This document shows, in pieces, positions 52,661 through 60,984 of a stretch of DNA of 64,000 nt (position 1 is the first letter of the stretch; the number at the start of each line of letters is the position of its first letter). The translations under genes were made by a program, and so were the position numbers. The DNA is taken from positions 62,001-126,000 of the forward strand of contig NZ_JASITE010000011.1 in assembly GCF_030767025.1 (NCBI RefSeq), read 5' to 3'. The notes beneath the pieces are model-generated. The model saw nothing but the letters and a program-made list of their open reading frames with translations, did no database searches and was not told the DNA's origin. This DNA comes from Nocardia sp. CC227C (GTDB taxonomy: Bacteria; Actinomycetota; Actinomycetes; Mycobacteriales; Mycobacteriaceae).

Positions 52661-54340
52661 ATGCGGTTGCGCTCGATAGGCTTGCGTCTCGCGGTACCCC
52701 TGGTGGCCGTCGCCGTGGCGGCCACCGGCTGTGCGGGCGGCGACGACAGCGCGCCCGAAGGGGCGGTCGCCGAACTCGGCACCACCAACGACATCAATCC
52801 GCGCCCGGTGAGCGACCTGCGCGACGGGGGCAACCTGCGGCTCGCGGTGAGCGCCATCCCGGAGAACTGGAACGCGCTGTCCAACGACGGCAACGATGCC
52901 GAGATCGCGGGCATCCTGCGGCCGATGATGCCGCGCGCCTTCCACACCGATGCGGCGGGCGAACTTTCGGTCAACACCGACTACTTCACCAGCGTCGAGT
53001 TGACGAGCACCGAACCGCAGCAGGTTACCTACACCATCAACCCCGAGGCGGTCTGGTCCGACGGCAGCCCCATCACCTGGGAGGACATCCGCTCCCAGGC
53101 CGAGGCCATGAGCGGCAGGAACACCGAGTTCCTGATCGCCGCGCCCAATGGCTTCGATCGCGTCGAGAAGGTCGAGCGCGGCGTGGACGACCGCCAGGCC
53201 GTCATCACCTTCGCCAAGCACTACGGCGAGTGGAAGGGTCAGCTCGCGGGCAACAGCTTCCTGTACCCGAAGTCGGTCACCGAAACGCCGGAGGCGTTCA
53301 ACAAGAGCCTCGTGGACGGCATCACCCTCACCGCCGGACCGTTCAAGGTGCAGTCCGTCGACCGCGCCGTCAAACGCATCGTCCTGGACCACAATCCCGC
53401 CTGGTGGGGTGACAAGCCCAAGCTCGACACCATCACCTTCAGCGTGCTCGACAGTGCGGCGCGGCTGCCCGCGTTGCAGAACAACGAGATCGACGCGACG
53501 GGCATCGCCGACCGGGATGAACTCAAGACCGCGCAGAGCACCCCGGGAGTGGCGATCCGCCGGGCACCGGGCAATTCCTGGACCCACCTCACCTTCAACG
53601 GCGCGCCCGGCTCGATCCTGGAAGATCCGGAACTGCGGGTGGCGATCTCCAAGGCGATCGACCGCCAAGGCATCGCGACGGCCATTCTCAACGGGCTCGT
53701 GGAGAACCCCAAGCCGCTCGACAACCACGTCTACCTGGTGGGTCAGAAGGGCTACCAGGACAACGCCCTCCCCTTCGATCCGGCCGCCGCGGCCCAGGAG
53801 CTCGACGCGCTCGGGTGGAAGCTCAACGGCGAATTCCGGGAGAAGGACGGCCGCATCCTGGAAATCCGCGATGTCATGTACAACTCCGACACCTGGGTGC
53901 AGGTGGCACAGATCATCCAGCAGAACCTCGCCGCCGTCGGCGTCAAACTCACCATCGACACCAAACCCGGCCAGGGCTTCTTCACCGATGTGATCCAGCC
54001 GGGCAATTTCGACGTCGGCCAATGGGCTTGGGTGGGCGATCCGTTCCCGTTCAGCAGTCTGCCCCAGATCTACGGGTATTACCCGGGCAACCTGCAGGGC
54101 AACTACGGTCGCATCGGCTCCCCCGAACTCAACGATCTGATCGAACAGACTCTGTCGGAACTCGATCCGGAGAAGGCCGTCGAACTGGCCAACCAGGTCG
54201 ACCGGATGGTCTTCGAGGAGGGTCATTCGCTGCCGCTGTGGCAGTCGCCGGGCAATGTCGCGGTGCGCGACAACCTCGCCAATTACGGTGCCGCAGGCCT
54301 GGCCTCCTACGACTACACGAAAATCGGCTTCTTGAAGTGA
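52661..54340 (+). CDS. Substrate-binding lipoprotein, SBP family 5 (second of tandem pair)
   Basis: The 559-aa lipoprotein starts at the ATG of MRLRSIGLRLAVPLVAV, with AGAAGGAG 6 nt upstream. The lipobox ATGC has Cys24. The family-5 binding core is as in the preceding gene. Differences cluster in segments such as SGRNTEFLIAAPNGFD versus SGSDPAYLIRMNFGFD and VGDPFPFSSLPQIYGYYPGNL versus SSDVFALKNLPQVYRYDPDDL. The pocket may therefore differ. It shares the upstream permease and ATPase genes and is followed by a GTGA-overlapping membrane protein gene. Confidence 0.94.
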   Translation: MRLRSIGLRLAVPLVAVAVAATGCAGGDDSAPEGAVAELGTTNDINPRPVSDLRDGGNLRLAVSAIPENWNALSNDGNDAEIAGILRPMMPRAFHTDAAGELSVNTDYFTSVELTSTEPQQVTYTINPEAVWSDGSPITWEDIRSQAEAMSGRNTEFLIAAPNGFDRVEKVERGVDDRQAVITFAKHYGEWKGQLAGNSFLYPKSVTETPEAFNKSLVDGITLTAGPFKVQSVDRAVKRIVLDHNPAWWGDKPKLDTITFSVLDSAARLPALQNNEIDATGIADRDELKTAQSTPGVAIRRAPGNSWTHLTFNGAPGSILEDPELRVAISKAIDRQGIATAILNGLVENPKPLDNHVYLVGQKGYQDNALPFDPAAAAQELDALGWKLNGEFREKDGRILEIRDVMYNSDTWVQVAQIIQQNLAAVGVKLTIDTKPGQGFFTDVIQPGNFDVGQWAWVGDPFPFSSLPQIYGYYPGNLQGNYGRIGSPELNDLIEQTLSELDPEKAVELANQVDRMVFEEGHSLPLWQSPGNVAVRDNLANYGAAGLASYDYTKIGFLK

Positions 54341-54984
54341 GGTTCCGGGGCCATCCGCTGGCCTATCCGGTAGTCGTGACGATCGGCGCCCTGGCGATGT
54401 GCTTCGCCTGGGCGCCGTTCGGCGATATGGAGCTGCGTGGACTGCTGGCGGCGTTGGTGCTGATCATCCTGGGCTACACCGGATTCCGGGTCGGCTACGC
54501 GCTGCGCAGCACGGCCGGGATCGGTGCCGGAATGACCGCCCGGCGGATTCGGCAGCAGTTCCGGCTGGTGAGCCGGTCGTGGTTGGAGTGCACCACGGAT
54601 GGGCGAACACTGTGGGTGCCCGTCTATTTCGATCCGGCGCTGATGACACTGACACCCACCCGCGTCGGAATGGACGGACGGGCCATCCGTCTCGGCGAGC
54701 TGCGGGTGTATCCCGCTGGCCGGAGCCGGAATTCGGAGCCGGTGGGGCGGCTCGTCGACAATCCCTCGCGGCCGGACCCGGACGGCGGCGAACTCGCCGC
54801 CACCGCCGCTCGCTGGCGTCGCCGCCTGCTGCTCGACGCCCAGCCGGCCGTGGTGGCTCCGTTCGTCGGGCTGTTCTGGGTGTACGTGGCGGGCGGCGGG
54901 ACGCTGGCGTTCGTGGCGGTCACGGTGGTGGCGGGGACGACGGTCACCTGGCTGAGTGCGGTGCGGGGGTCGGATCCGAGTTGA
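54337..54984 (+). CDS. Small membrane protein at the end of the ABC operon, unknown function
   Basis: The 215-aa product starts at a GTG overlapping the stop of the second binding protein (GTGA), so it is the last gene of the importer operon. Two N-terminal helices (about 10-29 and 33-52) and two C-terminal helices (about 171-188 and 190-206) flank a soluble middle with WLECTTDGRTLWVPVYFDPALMTLTPT and LGELRVYPAGRSR. No known domain is recognised. Its fixed place in the operon suggests an accessory role, but nothing in the sequence shows it. Confidence 0.75.
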   Translation: MRFRGHPLAYPVVVTIGALAMCFAWAPFGDMELRGLLAALVLIILGYTGFRVGYALRSTAGIGAGMTARRIRQQFRLVSRSWLECTTDGRTLWVPVYFDPALMTLTPTRVGMDGRAIRLGELRVYPAGRSRNSEPVGRLVDNPSRPDPDGGELAATAARWRRRLLLDAQPAVVAPFVGLFWVYVAGGGTLAFVAVTVVAGTTVTWLSAVRGSDPS

Positions 54985-54986
54985 GG

Positions 54987-55691
54987 TCAGTGCGGGTCGG
55001 GGCGGGGTGGGACGTGGGGCCAGGGGGGTTGGCGGGTGGAGCCGTAGCGGGTGAATTCGGCCGGGTCGTGCGGGAATCCGGCGGCGTGCAGGAGTTCGCG
55101 CAGTTCGGTGAGGTGTTCGGGGCGCATGGGTTTGCGGACGCAGGCGGCGCCGAGAGAGGCGACGTCGCCGCGGACGTAGACGCGGGCGTCGTAGAGTGAT
55201 TCGCCCAGGGCGTCGCCGACGTCGCCGCACACCACCAGGCGTCCCGCCTGCGCCATGAGCGCGCTCATCGGGCCGCTGTCGCCGCCGACCACGATGTCGA
55301 CGCCCTTCATCGAGAAGCCGCAGCGCGGCCCGGCATTGCCCTCGATGACCAGCAGGCCGCCGTGTGCGGTCGCGCCCGCCGACTGGGCGGCGTCGCCGCG
55401 CACCCGGACCAGGCCCGACATCATGTTCTCGGCCACGCCGACATCGGCGTCGCCGTTGACGGTGATGGCGGCGCGCTGGTTCATGCCCGCGCAGTAGTAA
55501 CCGACGGGGCCGTCGATGGTGACGGCCATATCGCGGTACAGGCCGCAGGCCAGGGCGTGCGCGCCGCCCGGGTTGGCGACCAGCACGCCCCGGGGTGCGT
55601 TCGGTGACATGAGCAGGGCGTTGACCGCCCGCGTGCCGAGCGTGGCGAGATCGAGGGTGGTGTCGGCCGGATCCATGACAACGGTGTTCAC
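54987..55691 (-). CDS. Orphan GXGXG-domain protein (glutamate synthase C-terminal / GlxC-like)
   Basis: The product is about 234 aa from GTG at 55691; ATG at 55676 (MDPADTTLDLATLGTR) is an alternative. It is a right-handed beta-helix of the GltB C-terminal type: repeating turns such as YYCAGMNQRAAITVNGDADVGVAENMMSGLVRVRGDAAQSAG, IEGNAGPRCGFSMKGVDIVVGGDSGPMSALMAQAGRLVVCGD and VYVRGDVASLGA. In GlxBCD/MgsABC systems this subunit works with a glutamine amidotransferase and an FMN synthase subunit; in formylmethanofuran dehydrogenase it is FwdC. No partner gene is within the window. Its role is unknown. The C-terminal PEHLTELRELLHAAGF segment is as in GlxC. Confidence 0.8.
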   Translation of the reverse strand: MNTVVMDPADTTLDLATLGTRAVNALLMSPNAPRGVLVANPGGAHALACGLYRDMAVTIDGPVGYYCAGMNQRAAITVNGDADVGVAENMMSGLVRVRGDAAQSAGATAHGGLLVIEGNAGPRCGFSMKGVDIVVGGDSGPMSALMAQAGRLVVCGDVGDALGESLYDARVYVRGDVASLGAACVRKPMRPEHLTELRELLHAAGFPHDPAEFTRYGSTRQPPWPHVPPRPDPH

Positions 55692-55774
55692 TGTTGCCGC
55701 CCCACATACACCTTCCGCTTCGACAACGACGGCGAGCCCGTCCCCTCGGGCGGCGAAGGGGAGGGCGGTCCGGG

Positions 55775-56518
55775 CTACTGCTGGGTGCGGCGGGCGGCCT
55801 TCTCGGCGGCTTCCGCGGCGTCCATCGCGTTCGCCTCTTCGAGAGTCGGTGCGCTGCCGCCCAATCGGGCGGGCACCCAGTACGCGCCGGGCTCGTGCAC
55901 ATAATCCCGCTGCACGTCGAGCAGCATGTCCTGCATGGTCGAGCGCAGCGTGGCGGTCAGCTCCGCGGCGGGTTCGAACGGCGCGATGGGCGCACCGACC
56001 TTGATGGAGATGGGAGTGTTGGTGCGGCCCAAACGCTTCGGGAACCCCTTGGTCCACACCCGCTGCGCACCCCAGATCACGATCGGGATGATCGGCACCC
56101 CGGCCTCGATGGCCATGCGCGCCGCACCCGACTTGAAGTCCTTGATCTCGAAACTGCGGGAGATGGTGGCCTCCGGGTAGACGCCGACCAGCTCTCCGGC
56201 CCGCAGCCGCTGCACCGCCTCCTGGTAGGAATCCGCGCCCGCCGACCGGTCCACCGGAATGTGCTTGAGCGCCCGCATGATCGGCCCGGAGATGGAATTG
56301 TCGAAGACTTCCTTCTTCGCCATGAACCGGATGTAGCGCTTGGCGGTGCGCGCGGGCAACCCGGCGTAGGTGAAATCCATGTAGCCGGTGTGGTTGATGG
56401 CGATGACCGCACCGCCCTCGGCGGGAATGTGCTCGTCGCCGGTGACGGTGAACTTCAGGCCCTGCAGCGCGAACACGGTGCGGGCCAGCCCGATGATCGG
56501 GAAGTAGACGGGTTCCAC
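55775..56518 (-). CDS. Lysophospholipid acyltransferase (PlsC family, Rv3814c-Rv3816c-like)
   Basis: The 247-aa product starts at GTG (MEPVYFPIIGLARTVF). It has the HX4D acyltransferase motif NHTGYMD (His43, Asp48), the second block KKEVFDNSISGPIMRALKHIPVDR, the substrate motif VYPEATISRS in place of the usual EGTRS, and the block VPIIPIVIWGAQ. It is a membrane-associated enzyme that acylates lysophosphatidate-like acceptors. M. tuberculosis has acyltransferases Rv3814c-Rv3816c in this part of the locus. It is separated by about 80 bp from the GXGXG gene downstream. Confidence 0.9.
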   Translation of the reverse strand: MEPVYFPIIGLARTVFALQGLKFTVTGDEHIPAEGGAVIAINHTGYMDFTYAGLPARTAKRYIRFMAKKEVFDNSISGPIMRALKHIPVDRSAGADSYQEAVQRLRAGELVGVYPEATISRSFEIKDFKSGAARMAIEAGVPIIPIVIWGAQRVWTKGFPKRLGRTNTPISIKVGAPIAPFEPAAELTATLRSTMQDMLLDVQRDYVHEPGAYWVPARLGGSAPTLEEANAMDAAEAAEKAARRTQQ

Positions 56519-56627
56519 AGTTCAGCTAGCGTAGTCGCTGCCGGAGCTGGTACCAGTGACCCAGGCAACATCGATCGTCGGCTGTGACACCAAAGCGGCC
56601 GCGGGGACACGAAAGAGGTTCGCAGGA

Positions 56628-57521
56628 GTGGGAAACGCCCAGACAGCGCCGCGTGACCATGGCCGCCGGGGGCTGCCGGACGTCGCGACGCGGCGGCGCA
56701 TCCTGTTCGGCGCCGCAGCGGTGGTGTCGGCGGCCGTGCTCGCGGGCTGCGATTCCGTCTCGGGCATACCGGGCGACGATCCGGCGCCCGCCGACCCGAC
56801 GCGGGTCACCACCACGACCGCCGCCACCACGACGACCAGCGGCGACACGCCCGGGAATACCCCGGCGGAGAATTCCGGCGACACCGCGGCCGTCGGGGCG
56901 TGGGTGGCGGATCTGCGAGCCGGGGACATCGACGCGCTCACGGAGAAGTGCTGGACCATCGCGCCGTCGAATGTGGCGGCCATGTACGCCGAGCCGGAAC
57001 CGATTCTCGCGGCGTTGGAGAACCCGCCGGTGCGTGGCGAATCCGGGGTGATCTGGAGCGGCGCGGCCGTCACGGTGGTGGCCTCGGATCGCACCCTCGC
57101 CACCGATTACGCGTGTCCGCGCGTCTACCGCAGCGGCAACGACCTCGGATTCGACAACGAACTCGGATTCAACGGTGCGGACGCGCGGCACACCGTGCGC
57201 CGCTACCTGGCGCGGTTCACCGGCGAGCCCCTCGCCCGCGAGGATCAGGAGGGCACGCACCCGCTGGTCTGCGCCGCCACGCCGGGCAGCTGGGATCCGG
57301 AGCAGACCGGTCGGGCCACGACGCCGCCGCTGGCGCTCAACCCCGGACAGCTCACCGGCGTGACGTCCTTCATAGACCAGTCCATCGAGTCCGCATGGCC
57401 CGACGGCGGCTACATCACGGTGTCCGTACCGGTCACCAATGCGGCCGGTGTACAGCAGAAACGGACATTCACCCTGAAGTCCGGCGACGAGGGTTACTGC
57501 ATCGGCGACGTTTCTCCCTAA
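56628..57521 (+). CDS. Putative lipoprotein with Thr-rich linker, unknown function
   Basis: The product is 297 aa from the GTG chosen because GAGG lies 9 nt upstream; GTG at 56556 would add 24 residues. The N-terminus has TRRRILFGAAAVVSAAVLAGC, which combines Tat-like arginines with a lipobox (Cys about 41). A Thr/Pro/Gly-rich linker follows (about 50-90), then a globular domain of about 200 residues starting VGAWVADLRAGDIDALTEKCW. Cys residues at CWTIAP, YACPRVY, LVCAATPG and GYCIGD suggest disulfides. It is not recognised as a known family. It precedes the Rieske/MBL gene on the same strand by 44 bp, so cotranscription is possible. Confidence 0.7.
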   Translation: MGNAQTAPRDHGRRGLPDVATRRRILFGAAAVVSAAVLAGCDSVSGIPGDDPAPADPTRVTTTTAATTTTSGDTPGNTPAENSGDTAAVGAWVADLRAGDIDALTEKCWTIAPSNVAAMYAEPEPILAALENPPVRGESGVIWSGAAVTVVASDRTLATDYACPRVYRSGNDLGFDNELGFNGADARHTVRRYLARFTGEPLAREDQEGTHPLVCAATPGSWDPEQTGRATTPPLALNPGQLTGVTSFIDQSIESAWPDGGYITVSVPVTNAAGVQQKRTFTLKSGDEGYCIGDVSP

Positions 57522-57565
57522 CCAGTACGCTGGGTGGCTGGTAACGGTCAGGGAGGAAGAAGCTC

Positions 57566-59107
57566 GTGCAGATCACCAGCGTCGGACACGCCGGATTCCA
57601 CATCCGAACCGCGGCGGGGACGATCCTCTGCGATCCATGGGTGAACCCGGCGTACTTCGGATCGTGGTTCCCGTTTCCCGACAACACCCGGCTGGACTGG
57701 GACGAACTGGGCAACTGCGATTTCCTCTACGTCTCACACCTGCACCGCGACCACTTCGACGCCGAGCACCTCACCGACAAGGTCAACAAGGACGCCACCG
57801 TCCTGCTGCCCGACTACCCGGTGCCGGATCTGAAACGCGAACTCGAGAAGCTCGGATTCCACAAGTTCGTGGAGACCGAGGACTCGGTCAAGCACACCGT
57901 CACCGGCCCGAACGGCGGTGAGCTGGATGTCATGATCATCGCGCTGCGCGCGCCCGCCGACGGACCCATCGGCGACTCCGGCCTGGTCGTCTCCGACGGC
58001 GAGACCGTCTGCTTCAACATGAACGACGCCCGGCCCGTCGACATGGACGTGCTGCACGAGCAGTTCGGGCATGTGGACATCCACCTGCTCCAGTACTCCG
58101 GGGCCATCTGGTACCCGATGGTCTACGACATCCCGAGCCGCACCAAAGCCAATTTCGGCAAGCAGAAGCGGCAGCGCGGCATGGACCGGGCCCGCTCCTA
58201 CATCGAACAGGTCGGCGCGACCTGGGTGGTGCCCTCGGCCGGGCCGCCGGTCTTCCTCGACGACGAGCTGCGCTACCTCAACGACGACCGCGGCGACGAG
58301 GGCAATATCTTCCCGGACCAGATGGTGTTCCTGGAGCAGATGGAGATCCACGGCAACAAGGGCGGGATCCTCATGATCCCGGGCTCCACCGTGGACCTGC
58401 GCGGCAAGGATCTGCTCGAGCTCTCGCACCCGGTGTCGCCGGAGACCATCTACGGCGACAAGGCCGCCTACATCGAGGACATGGCCCAGCGCATGGCTCC
58501 CGTGCTGGCGGCCGAAAAGGCTTCCTGGGCAACGGGAGACGAGCCGCTGCTACCGCAGCTGAAGGAACTCTTCGAGCCGATCATGGCGCAGAGCGACCTC
58601 ATCTGCGACGGCATCGGCTACCCGGTCAGCCTGGTCATGGGCGAGGAGACCGTGGTGCTGGACTTCCCCCAGCGCATCGTGCGTGCGCCCATCGAGGGAG
58701 AAGGCAAGCACCGCTACGGCTTCCGCATCGACCCGCGGCTGGTGCGCACCGTGCTGCGCGACAACGAACCCGACTGGGTGAACACCATCTTCCTGTCGAC
58801 GCGCTTCACCACCTGGCGCATCGGCGGCTACAACGAATTCCTCTACACGTTCTTCAAATGCCTCACCGATGAGCGCATCGCCTACGCCGACGGCTGGTTC
58901 GCCGAAGCGCACGACGACTCCGCCTCCACCGAACTCGACGGCTGGGAGGTACAGCGCCGCTGCCCCCATCTGAAGGCCGACCTGTCGAAATTCGGTGTGG
59001 TCGAAGGCAACACCCTCACCTGCAACCTGCACGGCTGGCAGTGGGACCTCGAATCCGGCCGCTGCAAAACCTCCAAGGGCCACGAACTCCGTTCCCGCAA
59101 GCTCTGA
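57566..59107 (+). CDS. Metallo-beta-lactamase-fold protein with C-terminal Rieske domain (Rv3818-like)
   Basis: The 513-aa product starts at GTG with GGGAGG about 10 nt upstream. The N-terminal metallo-beta-lactamase/UlaG-type domain has the metal motif HLHRDHFD (about 58-65). A C-terminal Rieske [2Fe-2S] site is formed by CPH (about 467) and CNLHGW (about 486-491), with WDLESGRC after it. The combination resembles the CMP-sialic-acid hydroxylase architecture, but the enzyme's substrate is unknown. M. tuberculosis Rv3818 has the same size and Rieske assignment and the same place in the locus. There is no signal peptide, so it is cytoplasmic. Confidence 0.88.
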   Translation: MQITSVGHAGFHIRTAAGTILCDPWVNPAYFGSWFPFPDNTRLDWDELGNCDFLYVSHLHRDHFDAEHLTDKVNKDATVLLPDYPVPDLKRELEKLGFHKFVETEDSVKHTVTGPNGGELDVMIIALRAPADGPIGDSGLVVSDGETVCFNMNDARPVDMDVLHEQFGHVDIHLLQYSGAIWYPMVYDIPSRTKANFGKQKRQRGMDRARSYIEQVGATWVVPSAGPPVFLDDELRYLNDDRGDEGNIFPDQMVFLEQMEIHGNKGGILMIPGSTVDLRGKDLLELSHPVSPETIYGDKAAYIEDMAQRMAPVLAAEKASWATGDEPLLPQLKELFEPIMAQSDLICDGIGYPVSLVMGEETVVLDFPQRIVRAPIEGEGKHRYGFRIDPRLVRTVLRDNEPDWVNTIFLSTRFTTWRIGGYNEFLYTFFKCLTDERIAYADGWFAEAHDDSASTELDGWEVQRRCPHLKADLSKFGVVEGNTLTCNLHGWQWDLESGRCKTSKGHELRSRKL

Positions 59108-59182
59108 TTCGCGCGGGGGAAATGGTGGCGGGGCCTACTCGCACGATGCCGCCACCGGTTCCCCCTGCCCGAACGGTCCTCG

Positions 59183-60139
59183 TCACGGGCGGGTGCGCGC
59201 CGCGAGGATGACGGCGACGAAGGTGAGGGCGCAGCCCAGGACGGCGGTGGCGGACAGGCCGGGGCCGGTGGGGACCGCCACGTCCAGGACCAGCGACATG
59301 AGCAGCTGTCCGGCCACCGAGGTGAGGCCGAGCAGCAGAACGCCGATCCAGCGCACCACCAACACGGCCAGCGCGATGAAGGCGACGCCGATCACGCCGC
59401 CGACGTACAACCACGGCTCGGCGGGAAACCCGGTGGGCCAACCGGTTCCGGCCAGCAGCACCGCTTCGACGACGACCAGCCCGGCGGTGCCGGTCAGGAA
59501 ATTCGCCAGCGTCGCCGTCGGCGGTCCGCCCACGGCCCCCACCCGTCCGTTCACCGCCTGCTGCCAGGCCACGCCGAAACCGGCCAGCAGCGGCAGCGCG
59601 ATCAGCAGCAGGTGCGGGCCGCCACGTAGGGATTCCGGCACCGACAGCCCGCCATCGGCCCCGCCGTGGCGTCCCGCCACCGACAGCAGCACCGCCGCCA
59701 GCGCCAATCCCGCACCCGCGGCCCGCAGCGCGGTCACCGGGGTGCGCCCGGCGGGACCCACCCCGAAGCGGTCCACCACCAGACTGCTCACCAACTGCCC
59801 CGCCACCACCGCCACCGTGAAGGCCGTGACCCCGATGGCGGTCACCGTGAGCCCCTGGCACGCCACGAAGAACGCCCCGCACAGTCCACCCAGCAGCTGC
59901 CACCACCGCAGCCCGCCGCTCGCCAGCGCCCACCGCACCTCCCCGACACCCGCCCGCAGCCGACCGCTCACCGCGAACGCCACCCCGAGCACCGCCAGCC
60001 CCGTCCCGAAACTGATCACCGCGGCGGCGATCCCGTCCCCCAACCGCTCCCCCAGCTCCCCATTGATCCGCGCCTGCCCCGCCACCGCCGCGCCGATACA
60101 ACCCCCGAACACCAACCCGATCCGCCGCCGCATCGCCAT
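59183..60139 (-). CDS. DMT-superfamily transporter, YdcZ (DUF606) type
   Basis: The 318-aa product has two ATG choices (60139 and 60133). About ten membrane helices form two related halves. The first opens GLVFGGCIGAAVAGQARINGELGERLG and the second LPLLAGFGVAWQQAVNGRVGAVGGPPTATLANFLTGT. These N-G-x-x-G and FxxGT segments are typical of the YdcZ family of DMT proteins. The substrate is unknown. It is convergent with the Rieske gene and has no visible regulator beside it. Confidence 0.87.
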   Translation of the reverse strand: MAMRRRIGLVFGGCIGAAVAGQARINGELGERLGDGIAAAVISFGTGLAVLGVAFAVSGRLRAGVGEVRWALASGGLRWWQLLGGLCGAFFVACQGLTVTAIGVTAFTVAVVAGQLVSSLVVDRFGVGPAGRTPVTALRAAGAGLALAAVLLSVAGRHGGADGGLSVPESLRGGPHLLLIALPLLAGFGVAWQQAVNGRVGAVGGPPTATLANFLTGTAGLVVVEAVLLAGTGWPTGFPAEPWLYVGGVIGVAFIALAVLVVRWIGVLLLGLTSVAGQLLMSLVLDVAVPTGPGLSATAVLGCALTFVAVILAARTRP

Positions 60140-60247
60140 TCGCCCGATTGTGCCCGCAAAGCCCGGGACAATAGTTGGTGGATGACACGTCCTATCGGTA
60201 CCGAGGAGGCAGGGATTGTCGGAGGCCGACGATTCGCGGCTCCACGG

Positions 60248-60670
60248 CTACGGCACCGAACCCGCCGGAACGATCCACTGAACCGATTGCCCGGTCACCT
60301 CGGCGATCAGATCGAAGTCGCGATCGTAATGAACGACGACCGCCCGATGAAACTCCGCCGTCGCGGCTATAAGGAGATCAGCGATGCCCACCGCGCGATG
60401 GTGACCACGTACGACAAGCTCACGCTGGACCCACCGCGCCCGATTGGTAATCGAGTGGTTCAGCGCGAGTTCGCGGTACAGCGCACGGCGATCGGCATCG
60501 ACGGAATCGAACTCGGCGAGATTCCTGGCGCTGAATCCGATTTCGAGATCGACGACCGGACTGGTGGCGAGCGTGCCCCGCTCGTCGAGGGACTGCAATG
60601 CCCCCATCACCGTCGCATGTCTCGGCACCCGGGCGAGCGCACTCTTGTCGATCAGGTAGAGATCGGTCAC
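60248..60670 (-). CDS. PIN-domain ribonuclease toxin (VapC family)
   Basis: The 140-aa product starts at GTG overlapping the antitoxin stop (GTGA). PIN-domain acidic residues are visible: Asp8 in LYLIDKSA, Glu43 in DLEIGFS, Asp98 in VGIADLLIAATA, and Asp116/118 in HYDRDFD. They form the Mg-dependent RNase site of VapC toxins, which cut tRNA or rRNA. All key positions appear intact, so the toxin should be active. The adjacent small gene is its antitoxin. Confidence 0.9.
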   Translation of the reverse strand: MTDLYLIDKSALARVPRHATVMGALQSLDERGTLATSPVVDLEIGFSARNLAEFDSVDADRRALYRELALNHSITNRARWVQRELVVRGHHRAVGIADLLIAATAEFHRAVVVHYDRDFDLIAEVTGQSVQWIVPAGSVP

Positions 60671-60876
60671 TCCCAGGCGCTCGCCATGACCGACGCGTCT
60701 CCGAGGTCGGGACCGCCCGCGCTGTTCAGCAGGCGGCGACGACGTTCAGCCTTCTGTTCCGCAGCCTCGATCACCGCGGCCAGTGCGCCGTGGATCGTGT
60801 CCTTCTTCGTCTTCGTACCCAGCACGGCGGCTGCCCTCTTGGTCAGGTCCGGATCGAGATCGATCACCGTTTTCAT
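60667..60876 (-). CDS. Ribbon-helix-helix antitoxin (VapB family)
   Basis: The 69-aa product starts at the ATG of MKTVIDLDPDLTKRAAAVLGTKTKKDTIHGAL, with GGAGGTGG upstream. The N-terminal TVIDLDPDLTKRA beta-strand and following helices form a ribbon-helix-helix DNA-binding unit. The C-terminal tail (RRRLLNSAGGPDLGDASVM) would wrap the toxin. It is coupled to vapC through a GTGA overlap and probably represses its own promoter. On the minus strand a -10-like TACACT lies at 60903-60908 in an AT-rich patch. Confidence 0.88.
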   Translation of the reverse strand: MKTVIDLDPDLTKRAAAVLGTKTKKDTIHGALAAVIEAAEQKAERRRRLLNSAGGPDLGDASVMASAWE

Positions 60877-60984
60877 GGCCACCACCTCCGCAATATATAT
60901 CGAGTGTATCTTCGGGACCTTTGGATTCACCGTAGACGACCGACCACCCCGAATTACTGCCGTCGACCGTCGGGACATGCTTCG

